A stretch of DNA of 64,000 nt from Phellopilus nigrolimitatus (Eukaryota > Basidiomycota > Agaricomycetes > Hymenochaetales > Hymenochaetaceae). Position numbers and translations under genes: made by a program. The DNA is taken from contig JAJOHG010000001.1 of the NCBI GenBank assembly GCA_021029095.1, positions 806,001 through 870,000 on the forward strand, given 5' to 3'. This document shows, piece by piece, positions 23,213 to 35,787 of this stretch. Within the stretch, counting starts at the first letter, position 1. The number at the start of each line of letters is the position of its first letter. A model generated the notes under the pieces. It did not search any database and was not told where the DNA came from. It saw nothing but the letters and a program-made list of their open reading frames with translations.

Positions 23213-23220
23213 TATATATA
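23213..23220 (+). promoter_or_regulatory. TATA box, PB1-protein gene
   Basis: TATATATA lies about 50 bp before the ATG at 23269 and 185 bp after the xylose reductase stop. Confidence 0.5.
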
Positions 23221-23268
23221 CTTGCCGGCGCTGCATCTCCGCGAAGTGTCCCGCATCATCTAACGACG

Positions 23269-25988
23269 ATGCCCATCCATTTCAAACTCACTAGGCCTGG
23301 TCTTGAAACCAGGCGTCTCTCTTTTCCCTCCGAACCATCATGGCTAGTTCTTGAGGCAAAAATCACATTGCTCTTCAACATTCCTTCCGAAAAGGTCGCC
23401 GTCAGCTATCAGGACAGCGACGGAGACATTGTGACCTTGAGCACCCAGGAAGAACTCCTTGATTATTTCGCCAACTGCCACGTACCCGGAGAGCTCATCA
23501 AGTTCACTGTGCTTGATACGCGTCATGTTCATCGCCCTGCGCGTGAGGGCGCGTCGGCGTTCGTCGATGACGTCAACGAAGAGGCAGAGACTGGGCTCCC
23601 GACCATGGGTCCAACCATGCTTTATGAAGTTGACGATGAAGGATGGCAGCGCTTACCAAGAATCCCTGAGATCTTTGGCATGCGCGATCAGGAGAACCAG
23701 TCTGAGAATGGCGAAGGACACGCATTCGTCGAAGTAATTGACACCAGTGGTTCTGAACACTCTGCTCGCCAAGACGCTCTCAGCTCGACGGGCAAGGGCA
23801 AGGGCAGAGTGATGCTTTCTCGCTCTCACGGCTCGAAATCCACGTCTTCAGCATCAGTCGTTGAAGAAGATGTCCCAGCCAAACCCCCTGTTCATGTTTA
23901 TGATGTTTCCGACGTCGGCAGCGATTCTCCCCACAGAAACCCGCAGGGTTTGGGAGCAGGTGAGCTTACTTATACCTCCTATCTCTCTCGACATCATGCT
24001 AACGTCAGTCATGGCCGTTCAGATGGCTTTGGACAGCCTAGATTCTCGGCATTTGGAAACGCTGTTAATGACCCGATGGATAGATACAAGTCGGTGTATA
24101 CGACATCCCCGCGTGGCGACAATGGCAATTCTTTACCAAGGACCCCTAGTAGGACGCGCCACGTTTCGCCTCTCGATCCTCCTGCGTCTATCCACTCTGT
24201 ACAGACAACGCCGAGGCAAATCCCGGCTTTTGACCTCGATGACCCTTCGCTCGAATCGATCGGTAATTTACCTGATATTGAGGATGTGCCTGCGTTTACG
24301 ACTAAACCCTCCTTTGTTGGTGACGTTGCTAATCTGGTCGATGATCTGACGCGGGCGTTCGCTTCTCACCCGGAGCTTTCTGAGGGTTTACGTAATCTCG
24401 TTCGAAACACAGTCGGAGGCGTGTACTGGGAGACAGAACACGAAAGAGTCGGCAGTGCTGCGGAGAGCGTCAGACGTGTCGCAGAGGAAACGTCGGAACG
24501 CATTTCTCGTGCTACTGGAAATATGACCGCCCGTTCCGAACAGGATGCCGTCAGGCGGATTGCAGAAGCGTTAGGAGGCGTATTCCGCGTTATCGGAGAA
24601 CTTAGCAGCTTAGAAGTGGGCAGTATGGGGATAGGCAATATCTCATCAACTTCGAGTCAAGTTTCCGCTCATCGTCCGCCAGCGGCCTCACCGCGTCATC
24701 AACTCTCTTCTCCTTTAGCCCCACCTCCTTCTCATTACGATGCGTCAATGCGTACTGGGGGTCCAGCGCCGCCCCCACCCCCACCCCCGCCGCCTCACCA
24801 TGACTTGGTGGCGCCCGATGAGTGGTCGAGATTCGGAGGCCCTCCAGCACCTCCTGGCCTGCCTCCTTTCGAAAATAGGGTTGCACAGCATCATGAGCCT
24901 CCTTTCAATCCTCGGTTCCCTCAGTATAGGCATCACCACGATACGCATTTCCACCCCGACCGTTCATTTGCACCGCCACCTTTAAGACCCCAAAATGCGT
25001 CGGGATCACCTATGCCTCCACATCAGAGATCCCTCCCGCGGAGGCTCGCGCAAATGGCTCATCAACCTGGGCGCGACCCTGCAGGTCGTAGCGCGTTTGT
25101 TCCACACCAAGATGGAGACACTTCTTACGATCCATTCGTCAACATAGCTACGCATGCTGACGCTCATGAAAGCAAGGTGCAGCTCGAAGCTGCAAAGGCG
25201 TTGTATAAGGCGGAGAAAGAGCGCTTCAGACAGGAGAAGGAAGAACGCAGGAGAATTCGGCGTGAAACAGCCGAGAGGAGGGCAGAAGAAGGGCAGGCTC
25301 GCAATGAGTAAGTGCGTTTTCTTCTGTTGCGCCTTACTAGATGTTCTGAATTGTTCTGGTGTTCAGTGGTACAAGGCGTGAGGAAACTATCATCGCCCGC
25401 ATCCCTCTTCCGAGCCCATCGAAGCGTTCAAAACGCCCTTACGCAGAAGTCTACAGTGTGCCTCCCAGGCCGGCATACGTTATGCCACGTGTTCCTGTGC
25501 CACCTGCGCCAGCTCCTCCTCCACCACCACCACCACCACCACCACCCGCACCAGTGTTTCCTACATCGTTCGTTCAGATGACTCCGCCCATACCTGTTTC
25601 GTCTTTCGCTCCAGCCACCCCTCCGCGAATGTCGCCTACGACTTCTACATATGCTACTGCTGCGATGCCAATCGACTCTGCGACGACTATTCCTGTTCAG
25701 TCCGGATCGGCCGTTCCAGCACCTTCAGCACCATTGCCATGGCCTTTGCCACCTCCGATTTCTGCTTCCCGCAGAGCAGCGCTATCGAGGATGTCAGATA
25801 GAATTCTGGCAAGGCTCTACGAGATGGGCATCACGGCGTCTTCACAGACCGACCTGATGGATATCTTAACTATCCACGCCAACCGCAACGACGCAAACGA
25901 GGAAGAAGTCCTTGCGAATGTTATCCAAGCGTTGGACATCAGAGGTAGCCCTTCTCCTCGTCCTTCTGGCTCTAGACTGGCTCTATAA
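23269..25988 (+). CDS. PB1-domain protein with LIR-like motif and UBA-like C-terminus
   Basis: Two exons (23269-25307, 25367-25988) encode 886 residues. Residues 1-85 form a PB1 domain: basic N-terminal part (HFKLTRPGLETRRL) and an acidic OPCA motif (YQDSDGDIVTLSTQEELLDYF). At residue 126 an acidic W-x-x-L site (EVDDEGWQRLP) resembles an Atg8-interacting motif. Then come a Ser-rich region, a helical block (about residues 345-450), Pro-rich runs, an Arg/Glu coiled coil (AKALYKAEKERFRQEKEERRR), another Pro-rich segment with 11-12 consecutive Pro, and a C-terminal helical block (ILARLYEMGITASS...VLANVIQALDI) with UBA character (L-x-x-MGI). No Cys-rich ZZ finger is present. The layout suggests an NBR1/p62-like scaffold, but UBA assignment is weak. 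Confidence 0.7.
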
Positions 25989-26825
25989 ACCGATTTAAGA
26001 TGCAGAACTGTTTTAAATTTACCAATTCCTTTCTTTCTGTTCCCCTTCAATTGTTGTAAGTGCTGCGCGGGGACACAATGCTTTATTCTGAAATTTATTA
26101 CTTCTGTACGTTTAGGAGACGAATTGTGCGATAAGAGATATATTAACCCTGTACTACCTATGATATCAATAAACTCTGCTTTGCCTTCACTTGTTGGTTG
26201 GCTTACTTTGAGAGTGGCCAGCGTGAGTCGTGGGACTGTCGATCTTTAGAACAAAACGCGGACAAACAACACGACGACGCGAGCTTAGATTTCCTTTCTT
26301 CCCTCTAATTGCTACTAGACACGACGTGTCGGGATTAAACCTACCATGGCCACATCCTCCAGACATTATCTATTGAATGATGGAATAAAGACGAAGGGCT
26401 CGATGACGGTAAAAAGGTAATCGGCTCCTCGGCTCCTCATCGAAACCATTCAGGCTACAATAGGAGGTGGAAGGTCCACCACACGTCTACCGTTTCACAC
26501 ATTATTGCCTCTCTTTCACGGGAACGTACAAGGGCTACTCTTTCCGCTCGCCATCGCCACGGATAACAACAAATGCCGTTATCTTACACAACTGGGAAAG
26601 CGTCTTGGACCCACACTCGGAAACACCTTAGCTTTGGCATTCGCCTAAAAGTGGCTCGTCGGATGGCTTATAGCGTGTCGCGATCGTGGGTGTTCATCGT
26701 CCCACCTCCCCACATCGTGCTGCCCGTTAGATAACTCCTCGAGATACTCTTTTCGATCTGTCGTCAAGGTATGCATACACTTCCATTCCCTGTCGGATGC
26801 GGTGCGTCCTGATGCGTTCTAATAG
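25989..26825. other. intergenic, PB1 gene to F-box gene
   Basis: About 840 bp holding the 3' end of the PB1 gene and the promoter of the F-box gene, both rightward. No reading frame with a motif is visible. Confidence 0.4.
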
Positions 26826-28472
26826 ATGCAACAAAACATAAACGACCTATGCTTGCTACCGCACACTGAGGAGGAGCTTTCCATTGAGCAGAGGGCCGAG
26901 ATTACTTTCCGCGCGACTCTATCTCAGCCGGGCGTAGGCGAAGGGCTTTCTCTGGAAGAAAGCCGTGCAGCTGTAGCAGACCTTGCAGGGAAGATACGCG
27001 AATTGGAAGCTCAGCGTCTCCAATCCCATACGTGGGAGATGATTGATACTCTCGCTACGATGAGAGCTGCTCGGGCGTTCCATTCGTGGAGAATCTTTCC
27101 AATCAATAATTTGCCAGTGGAAATCCTTGAGCATATTTTCTCACTGGCAGTTTACTCTCCGGCTTATTTGAATGCTTCTCGAACAAGAATGGCGCTGGTC
27201 GCTGTCTGCTCCCGTTGGCGCTCAATCATCGTCAACACCCCAGAGCTTTGGTCGATCATACCCGTTACCTGTCCGGCTCCATTTTATTATCCTATTTTAT
27301 GCATTCAACGTGCGAAGGCGCATCCTCTCTCACTTTTCATCGACCAACGGGATCGTCAATGGAACCGCTCGGAGACGGATCATCGATTTGGTCCAGTCGA
27401 GATGCGGGTCTTATTTACGCACATTGCCACTTTCATGGATCAAATACAGCAGCTTTTGATTTTAGCAGATACGTGGGCCGAGATACTGGTGGCATTAGAT
27501 ATTCTTCAGGCGGTTCGTGTTCCTCGCCTGATGGAGCGTCTTGAAATTCATCGATCAGGGGATGCGTATGTTGAGTTTAGACAAGGATTTTCCTCGAAGC
27601 TCGCTACGTCATACAGACTCTTCGGGGGTGCACAAGCAACGGCTCTGAGTCATATCAGTCTTAACGGAGTGCCCATAGATTTCTCGCCTGCCCCTTTCCG
27701 CAATCTACGCGTCTTCGAATTGCGGAAATTGGCTGTTGAGCACACGCCAACGTTGGAGGATTTTCTTCCAGTGTTGCAAAGTTCGCCTCAGCTCGAAAGA
27801 CTGGTGTTTGATGGTGCTTGTCCGCAGCTCTCAAAGAACTGCGACGGGGAAGCCGGACTGTGGAAGCCCGTACTGCTCAAAAACTTGCGTGAGCTCTCGA
27901 TTGGTAACCTGATCCCCGATTACGCAATTTATGTTTTGCAATTGATCGCTGCGCCTGAGTTGCGGAGGCTCGCGCTCGAAGGACTAGTCAGCGAAGATTA
28001 TACATGTTTCGTGGAGAAGTTGCCAGGCCGATTTCCAAAAGTGATGGTGTTGACCGTCAATGGACTCGGGACGGAAAGCACGACTGCACTCCTCCTCTGG
28101 TTGCAAACGCTCACCAACTTGCGGTACTTAAAAGCTTCTTGCGTTGCGGATGAGTTCCTTGATGCATTCCTCAATCGCATGCCGGAATCGTTTGCCGCCG
28201 ACGTTCAACACAAGCCGCGTTATATACCCGTCTGCGAACGCCTGGAGGTCTTCGAGATCGTGAAATGTAGCTCGATAAATTTTCAGGCTATTCAAAGATT
28301 TGTAAAAGGACGGGCGAGCATGCAGGTACCCTTACGGAGAATTCTTGTTCCAAAGGGAGAGCTGGACGGCGGAAAGACTCTACAAGAGGTGTGGATGAGG
28401 AGAACGGGGATTTTGAGTAGCATTCCTCCCGGAGCTCGACCCGATCTTGATAGTCGTTACAACTCGGATTAG
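26826..28472 (+). CDS. F-box domain protein
   Basis: Single uninterrupted frame of 548 residues. An N-terminal helix (about 15-70) is followed by an F-box at about residues 91-142: INNLPVEILEHIFSLAV, then LVAVCSRWRSIIVNTPELW, the standard form in mushroom genomes. The remainder has leucine-rich, irregular repeats (NLRVFELRKLAVEH, LRELSIGNLIPDY, LRRLALEGL, LRYLKASCV) that would form an LRR-like substrate-binding solenoid. It would act as the substrate adaptor of an SCF ubiquitin ligase through Skp1; the substrate is unknown. Such genes occur in large, fast-changing families in basidiomycetes. Confidence 0.85.
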   Translation: MQQNINDLCLLPHTEEELSIEQRAEITFRATLSQPGVGEGLSLEESRAAVADLAGKIRELEAQRLQSHTWEMIDTLATMRAARAFHSWRIFPINNLPVEILEHIFSLAVYSPAYLNASRTRMALVAVCSRWRSIIVNTPELWSIIPVTCPAPFYYPILCIQRAKAHPLSLFIDQRDRQWNRSETDHRFGPVEMRVLFTHIATFMDQIQQLLILADTWAEILVALDILQAVRVPRLMERLEIHRSGDAYVEFRQGFSSKLATSYRLFGGAQATALSHISLNGVPIDFSPAPFRNLRVFELRKLAVEHTPTLEDFLPVLQSSPQLERLVFDGACPQLSKNCDGEAGLWKPVLLKNLRELSIGNLIPDYAIYVLQLIAAPELRRLALEGLVSEDYTCFVEKLPGRFPKVMVLTVNGLGTESTTALLLWLQTLTNLRYLKASCVADEFLDAFLNRMPESFAADVQHKPRYIPVCERLEVFEIVKCSSINFQAIQRFVKGRASMQVPLRRILVPKGELDGGKTLQEVWMRRTGILSSIPPGARPDLDSRYNSD

Positions 28473-28724
28473 GAGAAGAACGTCTTGGGTTTTTAAAATT
28501 TGCTCACGCAATACGTATTGCAGTATCTAGTGGTTTATAGGTTTCAAAGCTTGTAATGAAAAAAAGGAATCACTGCCAGAACTCAGAAGGTTGATTGCCT
28601 GTTCGGCGTTTGCCGCTTTTTTTTTCGCGTCTAAATATTCGCGCCTTCGGCATACGCACACTATTGAGCCCTGTAGCGCATGACGGTAACGCTCGCGCTT
28701 GCTCAACGGAGCCACCCCCATAGA

Positions 28725-31700
28725 ATGTCGTCCAACGACACCCCTGCAGCTGTCTTGAAGGCTGTAAAGCTGAAAAAGGGAAAGGCGAAGGCGAACATGG
28801 ACAGACCCATAAAGTCTGGCTTGAAGTTATCGAAAAGGACGCAGACGACCACCTCAATTCCGACGGACGTGAGGGATGCGGTTCAGGAGGAGGGCACAGA
28901 ATGGGCATGGACAACGCTGGCTGACGCTTCTGCGAGCTCTCGTCCCGCAATTTTCACTGCCGACGGAAAGTATGTCAAATTGTTCCCTTTACGGAGTAAT
29001 CCTCCAAACTCACGCGCATACTCCTAGTTATTTTTTCTCAGTTGTTGGGACATCAGTCAGAATCTACTCCGCTACAACTGGCAAGGTTGTGTCTACGTTG
29101 TCTTCATCCTCAACTGGAAGCTCTGCATCTCGTGTTGCCAGTGGTGAAGGTCACTCCGATATCATCACCTCCGCAATTCTCAATCCCGAGAATCCTTTTC
29201 AACTTCTTACTGCATCCCTTGACGGCGACATCAAAATCTGGGATTTTTTGGATGCCGTACTTCTCCAGACTATACATGTCGGCAATCCTATTTCTCACAT
29301 GTGTGCGCACGAGAAATTTAGGGGACAGGTTTTCATTGCGGTCCTAACGAAATTGAAGAAGAACAGGAATGTTGCTTGTGAGGATTTCCTACCTATTCCA
29401 CCCCTCGATATGTTGGCTCATGCAATTTATCTAGCGTCTCTGGATAAAGGAAATACGATGGTGTATCGTGTTTCATTAACACCCAAGCATACTGCGGCAT
29501 CCCAAAGTTCGAAGTCCTCCGAAATTATTCGCATCGGAAAGAGCAAGGCTGCTGTCTCGATGGTTGTTTCGCCGAGTGGGTCTTGGCTGGTTGTGATAGC
29601 TGGCCACAAAGCCTATGTTTCACTGACGTCGTCGCCGGAATCTGGCTTTACCAAATTCGTATCTCCCGAAAAGTTGACGTGTCTTGTATTTCACCCGATC
29701 GATGACTACTTTGCGACTGGGGATGAACAGGGTCAGATACGATTATGGTACTGTCTGAATAGTCAACTGACGTTCAACGCTACGGGTGGCGAGAAGAGGG
29801 CGCAGACTACGACAATGCATTGGCACGCCCATTCAGTGTCATCACTTGCCTTTACGCCTAACGGGGCTTATCTTCTAAGCGGTGGGGAGGAGAGTGTTCT
29901 AGTCATCTGGCAGCTACACACTGGGAAAAGGGAATTCGTCCCTCGGCTTGGGTCACCTATATTGAATATCGCGGTAAGGACAGCTGGAGAAAGCGAGGAG
30001 GAATACCTCATGGGCTTGGCAGATGGTAGCTATCTGTTTGTAAATGCGGGATCATTGACTATCTGTCGTGCTATCTCGAGGATCAGGTTGGGTGAGTAGT
30101 ATTTCTTAAATTCATAGGCGATGGCCATGCTTATCCAATAAGCAGATCCTAAAAGCATAGGCCGTCCGGTGCACACCCCTGTTCCCCTCGCTATGCATAC
30201 AAAAACGTCCACCCTTATTCTTCCTGCATCGCATCCGTCTTCTCTCCAAATATACTCTCCGGAGAGCTCAACTTTACTATCCGAACTGGAGGTTGCGCCG
30301 TCGAATCGTGTTTCACGACAAGACGAAAAACCGATTGAAGCTTCCCGTGTTGATTTTGTTTCGGTCAGTCCATCCGGAGAATGGATGGCAACGATAGATA
30401 AACGGGAAAACGAGGATGAATTCAGCGCAGAGCTTTATCTGAAGGTCTGGCAGTGGGACTCGTCAACATGGGTCCTCAACACGAGAATTGATCGCCCACA
30501 CGGTTCCAAAGCAGTAATATCTATGGACTTTTCACCTACAGACGACATCAAAGAAAACCAACTCTTGATGACAGCGGGTCTGGATGGAAGCATAAAAATG
30601 TGGAGTATTCGTTCTGTATTGGTTAAAGGTGGAAAGGACGAAGGTTTGTCAGACACATTTACCTGATGATAATCTCGTTCCTAAGAAGTCTTTTAGATTA
30701 TTGGATAAGCCGATCGAAGTTTTCGTTCCGTTCAGATGTACCTTTAGATGCTTGTTGGTCTCCTGATGGTTCTCTTCTCGCGGTGTGCTTCGATCGTCAA
30801 ATCGCTTTGTACAACCCATACTCCAACCTCTTGCTTGATTGTCTTATCACCTCTGATATCCGAAAACCAGATTCCATTCGTTTCGTAGGACGGAGCGGAA
30901 GATATCTCCTAGCCGGCGGTAGGAATGGCGCAGTCCTATGGGATCTGGTCACACGAACGGGTGAACTCGAATTCCAGATTCTCAACCAATGAATTGTTAC
31001 TAACGTTGCAATACAGTGGCTTGGCAATACTATTCATCCATAGAAGTCGCGCAAGTCCTAGCGCATCCAGTGGATGATCTCGTTGCTCTGATCACCCAGC
31101 CATACGCAGAAGAAGGCGCTATTCGGACGTCGAAGGTGCTCCATTTCAAGCCCGCGTCATCGAAGCCTTTCGACATAAGGTCTCTTCCTTTCCGTTTCCG
31201 CGCTGTGAGCTGGTACAACCTCGGCAGAGCAAGCCGCTCACTTGTTGGCATTACATATTCATGGAGTGTCGTATTATGTGGCGACGAGACGCGTTCTCCC
31301 GTCTACGTCGAAAATGCTCCTCGGGAAATTAGTCTCGGCACGAGCATTCTTTCGCGGAGAACTCTCTTCCAAGACATATTCGGGAAGTCGGCATTCATCG
31401 ATACCTCAATTGCGGCTCCGAGCATTTCATTGTCTAAGCCAGAACGCAGAGAAGGGCCTAAAGTGCTGTCCGTTGTCGACACCCCAGCATATCTGGCTCC
31501 TCCTATTGAGACAGGTTATTCATCGCTCGTGGAAAGCTTTCTGACGAAGATCCCGGAGTCAGAAGAAGTTCAGCATTACGAGAAACAACTGGCTGATACG
31601 GATGACATGGTTGTCGATTTTGAAGTCGCTCAGCCTGCTCTGCGGGGGCGGGCGGTGGATGACGAGGAAATCGAAAAGCTTGTCGAAATATTTCAAAAGC

Positions 31701-31995
31701 AAACCGTTGAGAGTGAGTCATGTCAGCTGTGACCGATCTGATTTATCATAGCTAATTCATATTTTCAAAAGAAACGCCGAAAAGAGATAAACCGAGTCAT
31801 GCAACCAATGGAATGAACAAGGTAATGCCAAACGGGATACGCTCCTCGACACCACAGACTCCTCCTCCTAATACGCCTCGGATAAACGGCTCAACTTACG
31901 GCGTTTTGCATAATGCTGTCAAATCATCTGCCGTCCCGACACAAACTTCTTCACCTGTCACAGTAGGTAAAAAAAGGAAAAAAAGTACAGCTTAA
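28725..31995 (+). CDS. NAN1: WD40 protein, WDR75/Nan1 (t-UTP subcomplex of the SSU processome)
   Basis: Nucleolar factor needed for rRNA transcription and early 18S processing. Six exons join in frame to about 1000 residues: 28725-28969, 29028-30091, 30146-30643, 30697-30960, 31014-31711 and about 31771-31995. WD-type repeats are recognisable (LLTASLDGDIKIWDF, FATGDEQGQIRLWY, LLSGGEESVLVIWQL, LMTAGLDGSIKMWSI, LLAGGRNGAVLWDL), arranged as two propellers. The C-terminus is Lys-rich (GKKRKKSTA), a nucleolar-type tail, after a region with an acidic patch. The arrangement and WHAHSVSSLAFTPNGAYLLSGG match WDR75. The start is the ATG at 28725 (MSSNDTP), with a Lys-rich N-terminus. It converges on the homeodomain gene. 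Confidence 0.75.
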
Positions 31996-32177
31996 TGGTA
32001 ATCCTCCAATTGCTCTGATTTTCCCTCACATGTTACGTATTTACATATCACATACTAGCATTCTGCAAGCAATTTCTCCGTCTTATATGTCCGCACCCGT
32101 ATTCCTCTCGAGACCCAGAAATAAAACGGAAATAAAAATCGACAAAGGATGCTGGAGCTCAGCAAGAGGTTGTCCAA

Positions 32178-33218
32178 TCAAAGTGATAAACGAAAAGCTT
32201 TCGTTGGCCCTTGCTCTTTTAATTGGACCAAAGCGATCGCGACTTCAAAAATGTCCTTGTCGTCCGTTCCATAAAAATCTTTGACGTAGGACTGCCGGAC
32301 TAATGAACCGCCTGGTCTGGCAATACTCTGGAAAAGACTAGGCGATGGCTTGTGTGGCTTGACATCCGTCCTCTTGCGCCGACTTGAATTAGGAAGCACG
32401 TAGGGCATAGTTGGCGTTTTTCTTTGTATATCTCGTGGAAGGCTCCTACGTGCGCGTTTTGCCGTATGCCCGTCGTTCTCGCATGCCCACTCTAGAGACA
32501 AGCGTCGTTTCGCCTTCGGTGGCATGTCGTGTGCGAAGGTAGGGTCTGGAAGCGAACTATCGGAAAGGTACGTGGCAGACTGAGGTTCCGGAGAGGACGA
32601 CGGGATGAGATTCCAGAGGCTTGAGAGTGAGCGGTCGTGTGCATGCATAGCAGACATAGGAGGAAAGCCATCCGAATCGCCGTGTGTGTTGATTCCGCCG
32701 GTGCTGACACTAGCATCGCGCAAGACTTCCCGGCGACCGAGCTCTGCCTCCTGCGTATTTTGACGACTTTTATACGTAGGCCGCCTTCTATTCTGAAACC
32801 ATACCGAGACGACTTTCAGTTCACTAGATTGACAATGCGATGAGCCACACGCCGAGAAGCACAGAAAGGTGTACTATACTACTGACAGTCCGAGCTCGAG
32901 CGCGAGGAGCCGCCTTGTCTCAAGAGGAGGGTTACTGTCTCGAGCCTCCAGATCCTCCAGTGCACGACGTTGGGGCATGGTTAGCTTCCTCCGTGACTTG
33001 CGATTCTCTTCGCCTTCATCTTGAGAACCTGTGGACACTTTGTCTCCATCGGGAGTCCCTGGGTTGCCTAGCGATGGGGAGGCAGTCTCCTGCAGGCTCA
33101 ACTTTGTTCTGCGAGGCCCCTGAGGAGTCCGTTCATGAGAGTTATTGACAACATCGTCGCGCTGCCTAAGTACAGTCGCAGAGATCGAAGAACGAGTAGA
33201 GCGTTTGGGGGGAAGCAT
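32178..33218 (-). CDS. homeodomain transcription factor
   Basis: Two exons. The N-terminus (MLPPKRSTRSS) is basic and Ser-rich. The homeodomain lies at about residues 75-140: RRKLTMPQRRALEDLEARD, then NPPLETRRLLALELGLS, an intron, and recognition helix VVSVWFQNRRR. The conserved W-F-x-N-R core is intact. The C-terminal part has a basic stretch (KRRLSLEWACENDGHTAKRARR) and ends with TKAFRLSL. The splice donor inside the domain is ambiguous: the version I can form (donor after SVVY) puts three extra residues between helices 2 and 3. It is not next to a mitochondrial intermediate peptidase gene, so I have no reason to call it a mating-type gene. Confidence 0.7.
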
Positions 33219-33826
33219 AGCCTGGGCTCGCTGGATTTGACTTAGCGCTATGAAATGGGGAGAACAAAAACCGAAGCGCAAGTATCCATGCCAGCCAAGT
33301 CGGCTTATAAGCCATGGCAATGAGGCTGGCAGAGAAGATCGAGTGCTGGCTTAATACTGAAAGAAGTGGCTGACAGTCTGCCATACAGCGATTATACATA
33401 TGTCGTCAAATTAAGCAAGAACAGACTACCAACGCTTTCAAAACACAGGGAAAGAGACCTGGGGACTTGTGTCCAGAAACAAAATTAAATTCTGGAAATA
33501 ATCAGACACCGACAGGTTACCTATTATAGGGCTTCCAACCCACTTAGTACCCAGGGCTCAGCAGTGAGGACTGAGATGCGATGATCAAATCACAGTATTT
33601 ATTGGAAGCTAAACTGGATATTAGAACGGATTTGCATGCATAACGTAGTGAAAATAAGAGTCGAAAATCTCACAGAAGACATTTTAGAGAAGTAGCGTTG
33701 CCCCGACAAAAAGTGTCCAAAGAACCTCCAAATTTAAGTACAGTTTAATTCGCGATATCTGAGCAAAATGTCGATGAATAGCACAAGTAGTATTATGAAA
33801 AATATGAGGCCATAAATACGGAATTT

Positions 33827-35184
33827 TCAGGCAGACAGTCCCATAGCCTTCCTCTGCATGGGAATGAAAAGCGTTTTGCCTTTAACCATCGGCACTACTG
33901 TATCACCAAACGTCAATCCCCACAATACGCTCACGTATCCTGCGCCTTTATTCTTGACACGAGGGAGAACTTCAACGGCAAAGTCGTTTGACAGACAAGA
34001 TAGTGCGTACCTTCCCATTCGTGACGAACAGGCCTTCGAATGTGCCGGCATAAGTCTTCTTCGGCTGCTGACCATTAACGAGGCTAATTATGTTGGCAGC
34101 AACGACGGCAGCATGACCTGGCACCTTCGCGAGAGTTTTCTGCTCCTTGAACGCAATGATGTCGCCCGCGGCGAAGATGTCAGGATAACTGGGGAGCTGA
34201 AGCGTCGGAGCTATCTTGACATAACCTTGAGCATCGAAGACATCGTCTCCCAGGGAACGAAGCAGGGATGTATTCGGCTTTCCTCCGCGAGCAGGAACCT
34301 TCAACAAAATTAGTGTGTCGAAGAAAAGAAGGGAAAGCATCAAAAGGGGACGTACGACAATGTCAGCCTCGATGATCTTTCCATTCGTCGTTTTAATCGA
34401 GCCCGACGTTTGGTCAGGAAAATGTTCAACACGATCGTTGAAAATGAAGTCGATCCCGCGCTTATGCCAGCGTCTTTCGATGTCTTTCCGGAAACGGTCT
34501 GGATAAACATCGTTCAATGGAAGAGAGCCAGCCTGGACGATAGTGATTTTCTTGTCCTAAAAGGAGAATGAGTATATAAGGAAAACAAAATACAGACAGC
34601 AAATCAAGCCTACAGGATAGACGTCGCGCAGTTCTCCCGAAAGCTCTAAGTGAATGGGATGAGTTGAGTACAGTAAAGAAGGATAAATGAGAACAGAGCT
34701 TACCGAGACCCACAGACCCGCCGCCTGCTATAACAATGTTTTTCGCGTCATGGAATTTTTTCCTCCACTGATAAATCAGTTTTAGGAACCCTTGCTTCCC
34801 ATCCGGCACCGTAGCGATGGGGCCCTCCCACAGGCTACCCGTTGCGACGACGAGATACCTGAAAGACAGATTCTCATCTCCCTCCAGTGCGACATGTCCC
34901 CCCGAAGATCCAGACTCGCGCTCGATACTGACAACATTGCCGATTTTGACCTTCCCATTGCCGTTGACGAAAACGGACTCGTAAGGGATGAGCGCGGTAT
35001 CCTCGAGGTTGTCTTCAGAGACGGCCATGCGGAGAGAAGCAAGCACATGAACGTAACACTCGCGGTTGGTGACAAGGATGAGGTTGTATTGCGGTCCGGT
35101 CTTGGGAAGGTTCGCGGAGAGTTCACGAGCAATGGCTACGCCAGCGCCACCTCCACCGACTATGACAATGTTCTGGTTGGACAT
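33827..35184 (-). CDS. AIF/FSP1-like FAD-dependent NAD(P)H oxidoreductase
   Basis: Pyridine-nucleotide:disulphide oxidoreductase fold. FAD-binding start IVIVGGGGAGVAIARELS; a second Rossmann motif NIVIAGGGSVGLELSGEL for NAD(P)H, split by an intron; ATG motif VVATGSLWEG; and the C-terminal FAD motif YPDIFAAGDIIAFKEQK. PDRFRKDIERRWHKRGI and PGHAAVVAANI are typical of the AIFM2/FSP1 (AMID) group, which reduces quinones at membranes. Start ATG 35184 (MSNQN), so there is no N-terminal Gly for myristoylation as in human FSP1. The C-terminus is LFIPMQRKAMGLSA. A TATAAA box lies upstream on the same strand. Confidence 0.85.
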
Positions 35185-35787
35185 GTATGGATGAGGGCTA
35201 TGTGTTGCGTGCAATGTAGCAGACTACATTTTCCTCTCCTCATTTATACGCATGCGTTGAAGAAGATGCCACTAATGCCATAGGCCGTAGTACGAGGACA
35301 TGGTCAGCACCCGTAAAACTGCTTACGCCAGGCTTTAGTACAGAAATGTGCATAGCCACCATGATTTGCGTGTGCCTGTGCCACATTAGATTGATTTGGA
35401 CAGAGCTTACTCATACAGATAAGATCCCGACACGGGTTTCACCGCTATAGGGCCGCCACAAGCACGGTGCCTTGTAATTCACTCCACCGTATGGTCACCA
35501 TGATCACGTACGCAATTGCGTGGAAAAATGCCAGGCTGTATGCAGCTTCAGACCTTAACCTGTCAATTAGTTGTCAATTGCAAGACACATAGAGTTGGTC
35601 AAAATGAAAAGCAAAAAGGACGAAGGGATACGGTGACAAGTGACGTAACAATCCCAGACTCGTGCTCGCAACGTAATTTGCATCGGCAGTACTTCGGCAG
35701 TACATCTGAAGTTCAAACTTCTGTCCTACACTTCGACCACAGTCCAACTTAAACACGCACTGCAGTCTTCAGTATCTTGGATTCAAT
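35185..35787. promoter_or_regulatory. divergent promoter region, AIF-like / GNL1
   Basis: 603 bp between two outward-facing genes. A TATAAA box for the leftward gene lies at 35243-35248 on the minus strand, about 60 bp before its ATG. No TATA box is obvious for the GNL1 gene. Nothing coding is visible. Confidence 0.5.

Noticed and set aside
32178..33218. Homeodomain gene as part of a mating-type A locus
   Set aside because: No second HD gene faces it and no mitochondrial intermediate peptidase gene is adjacent.
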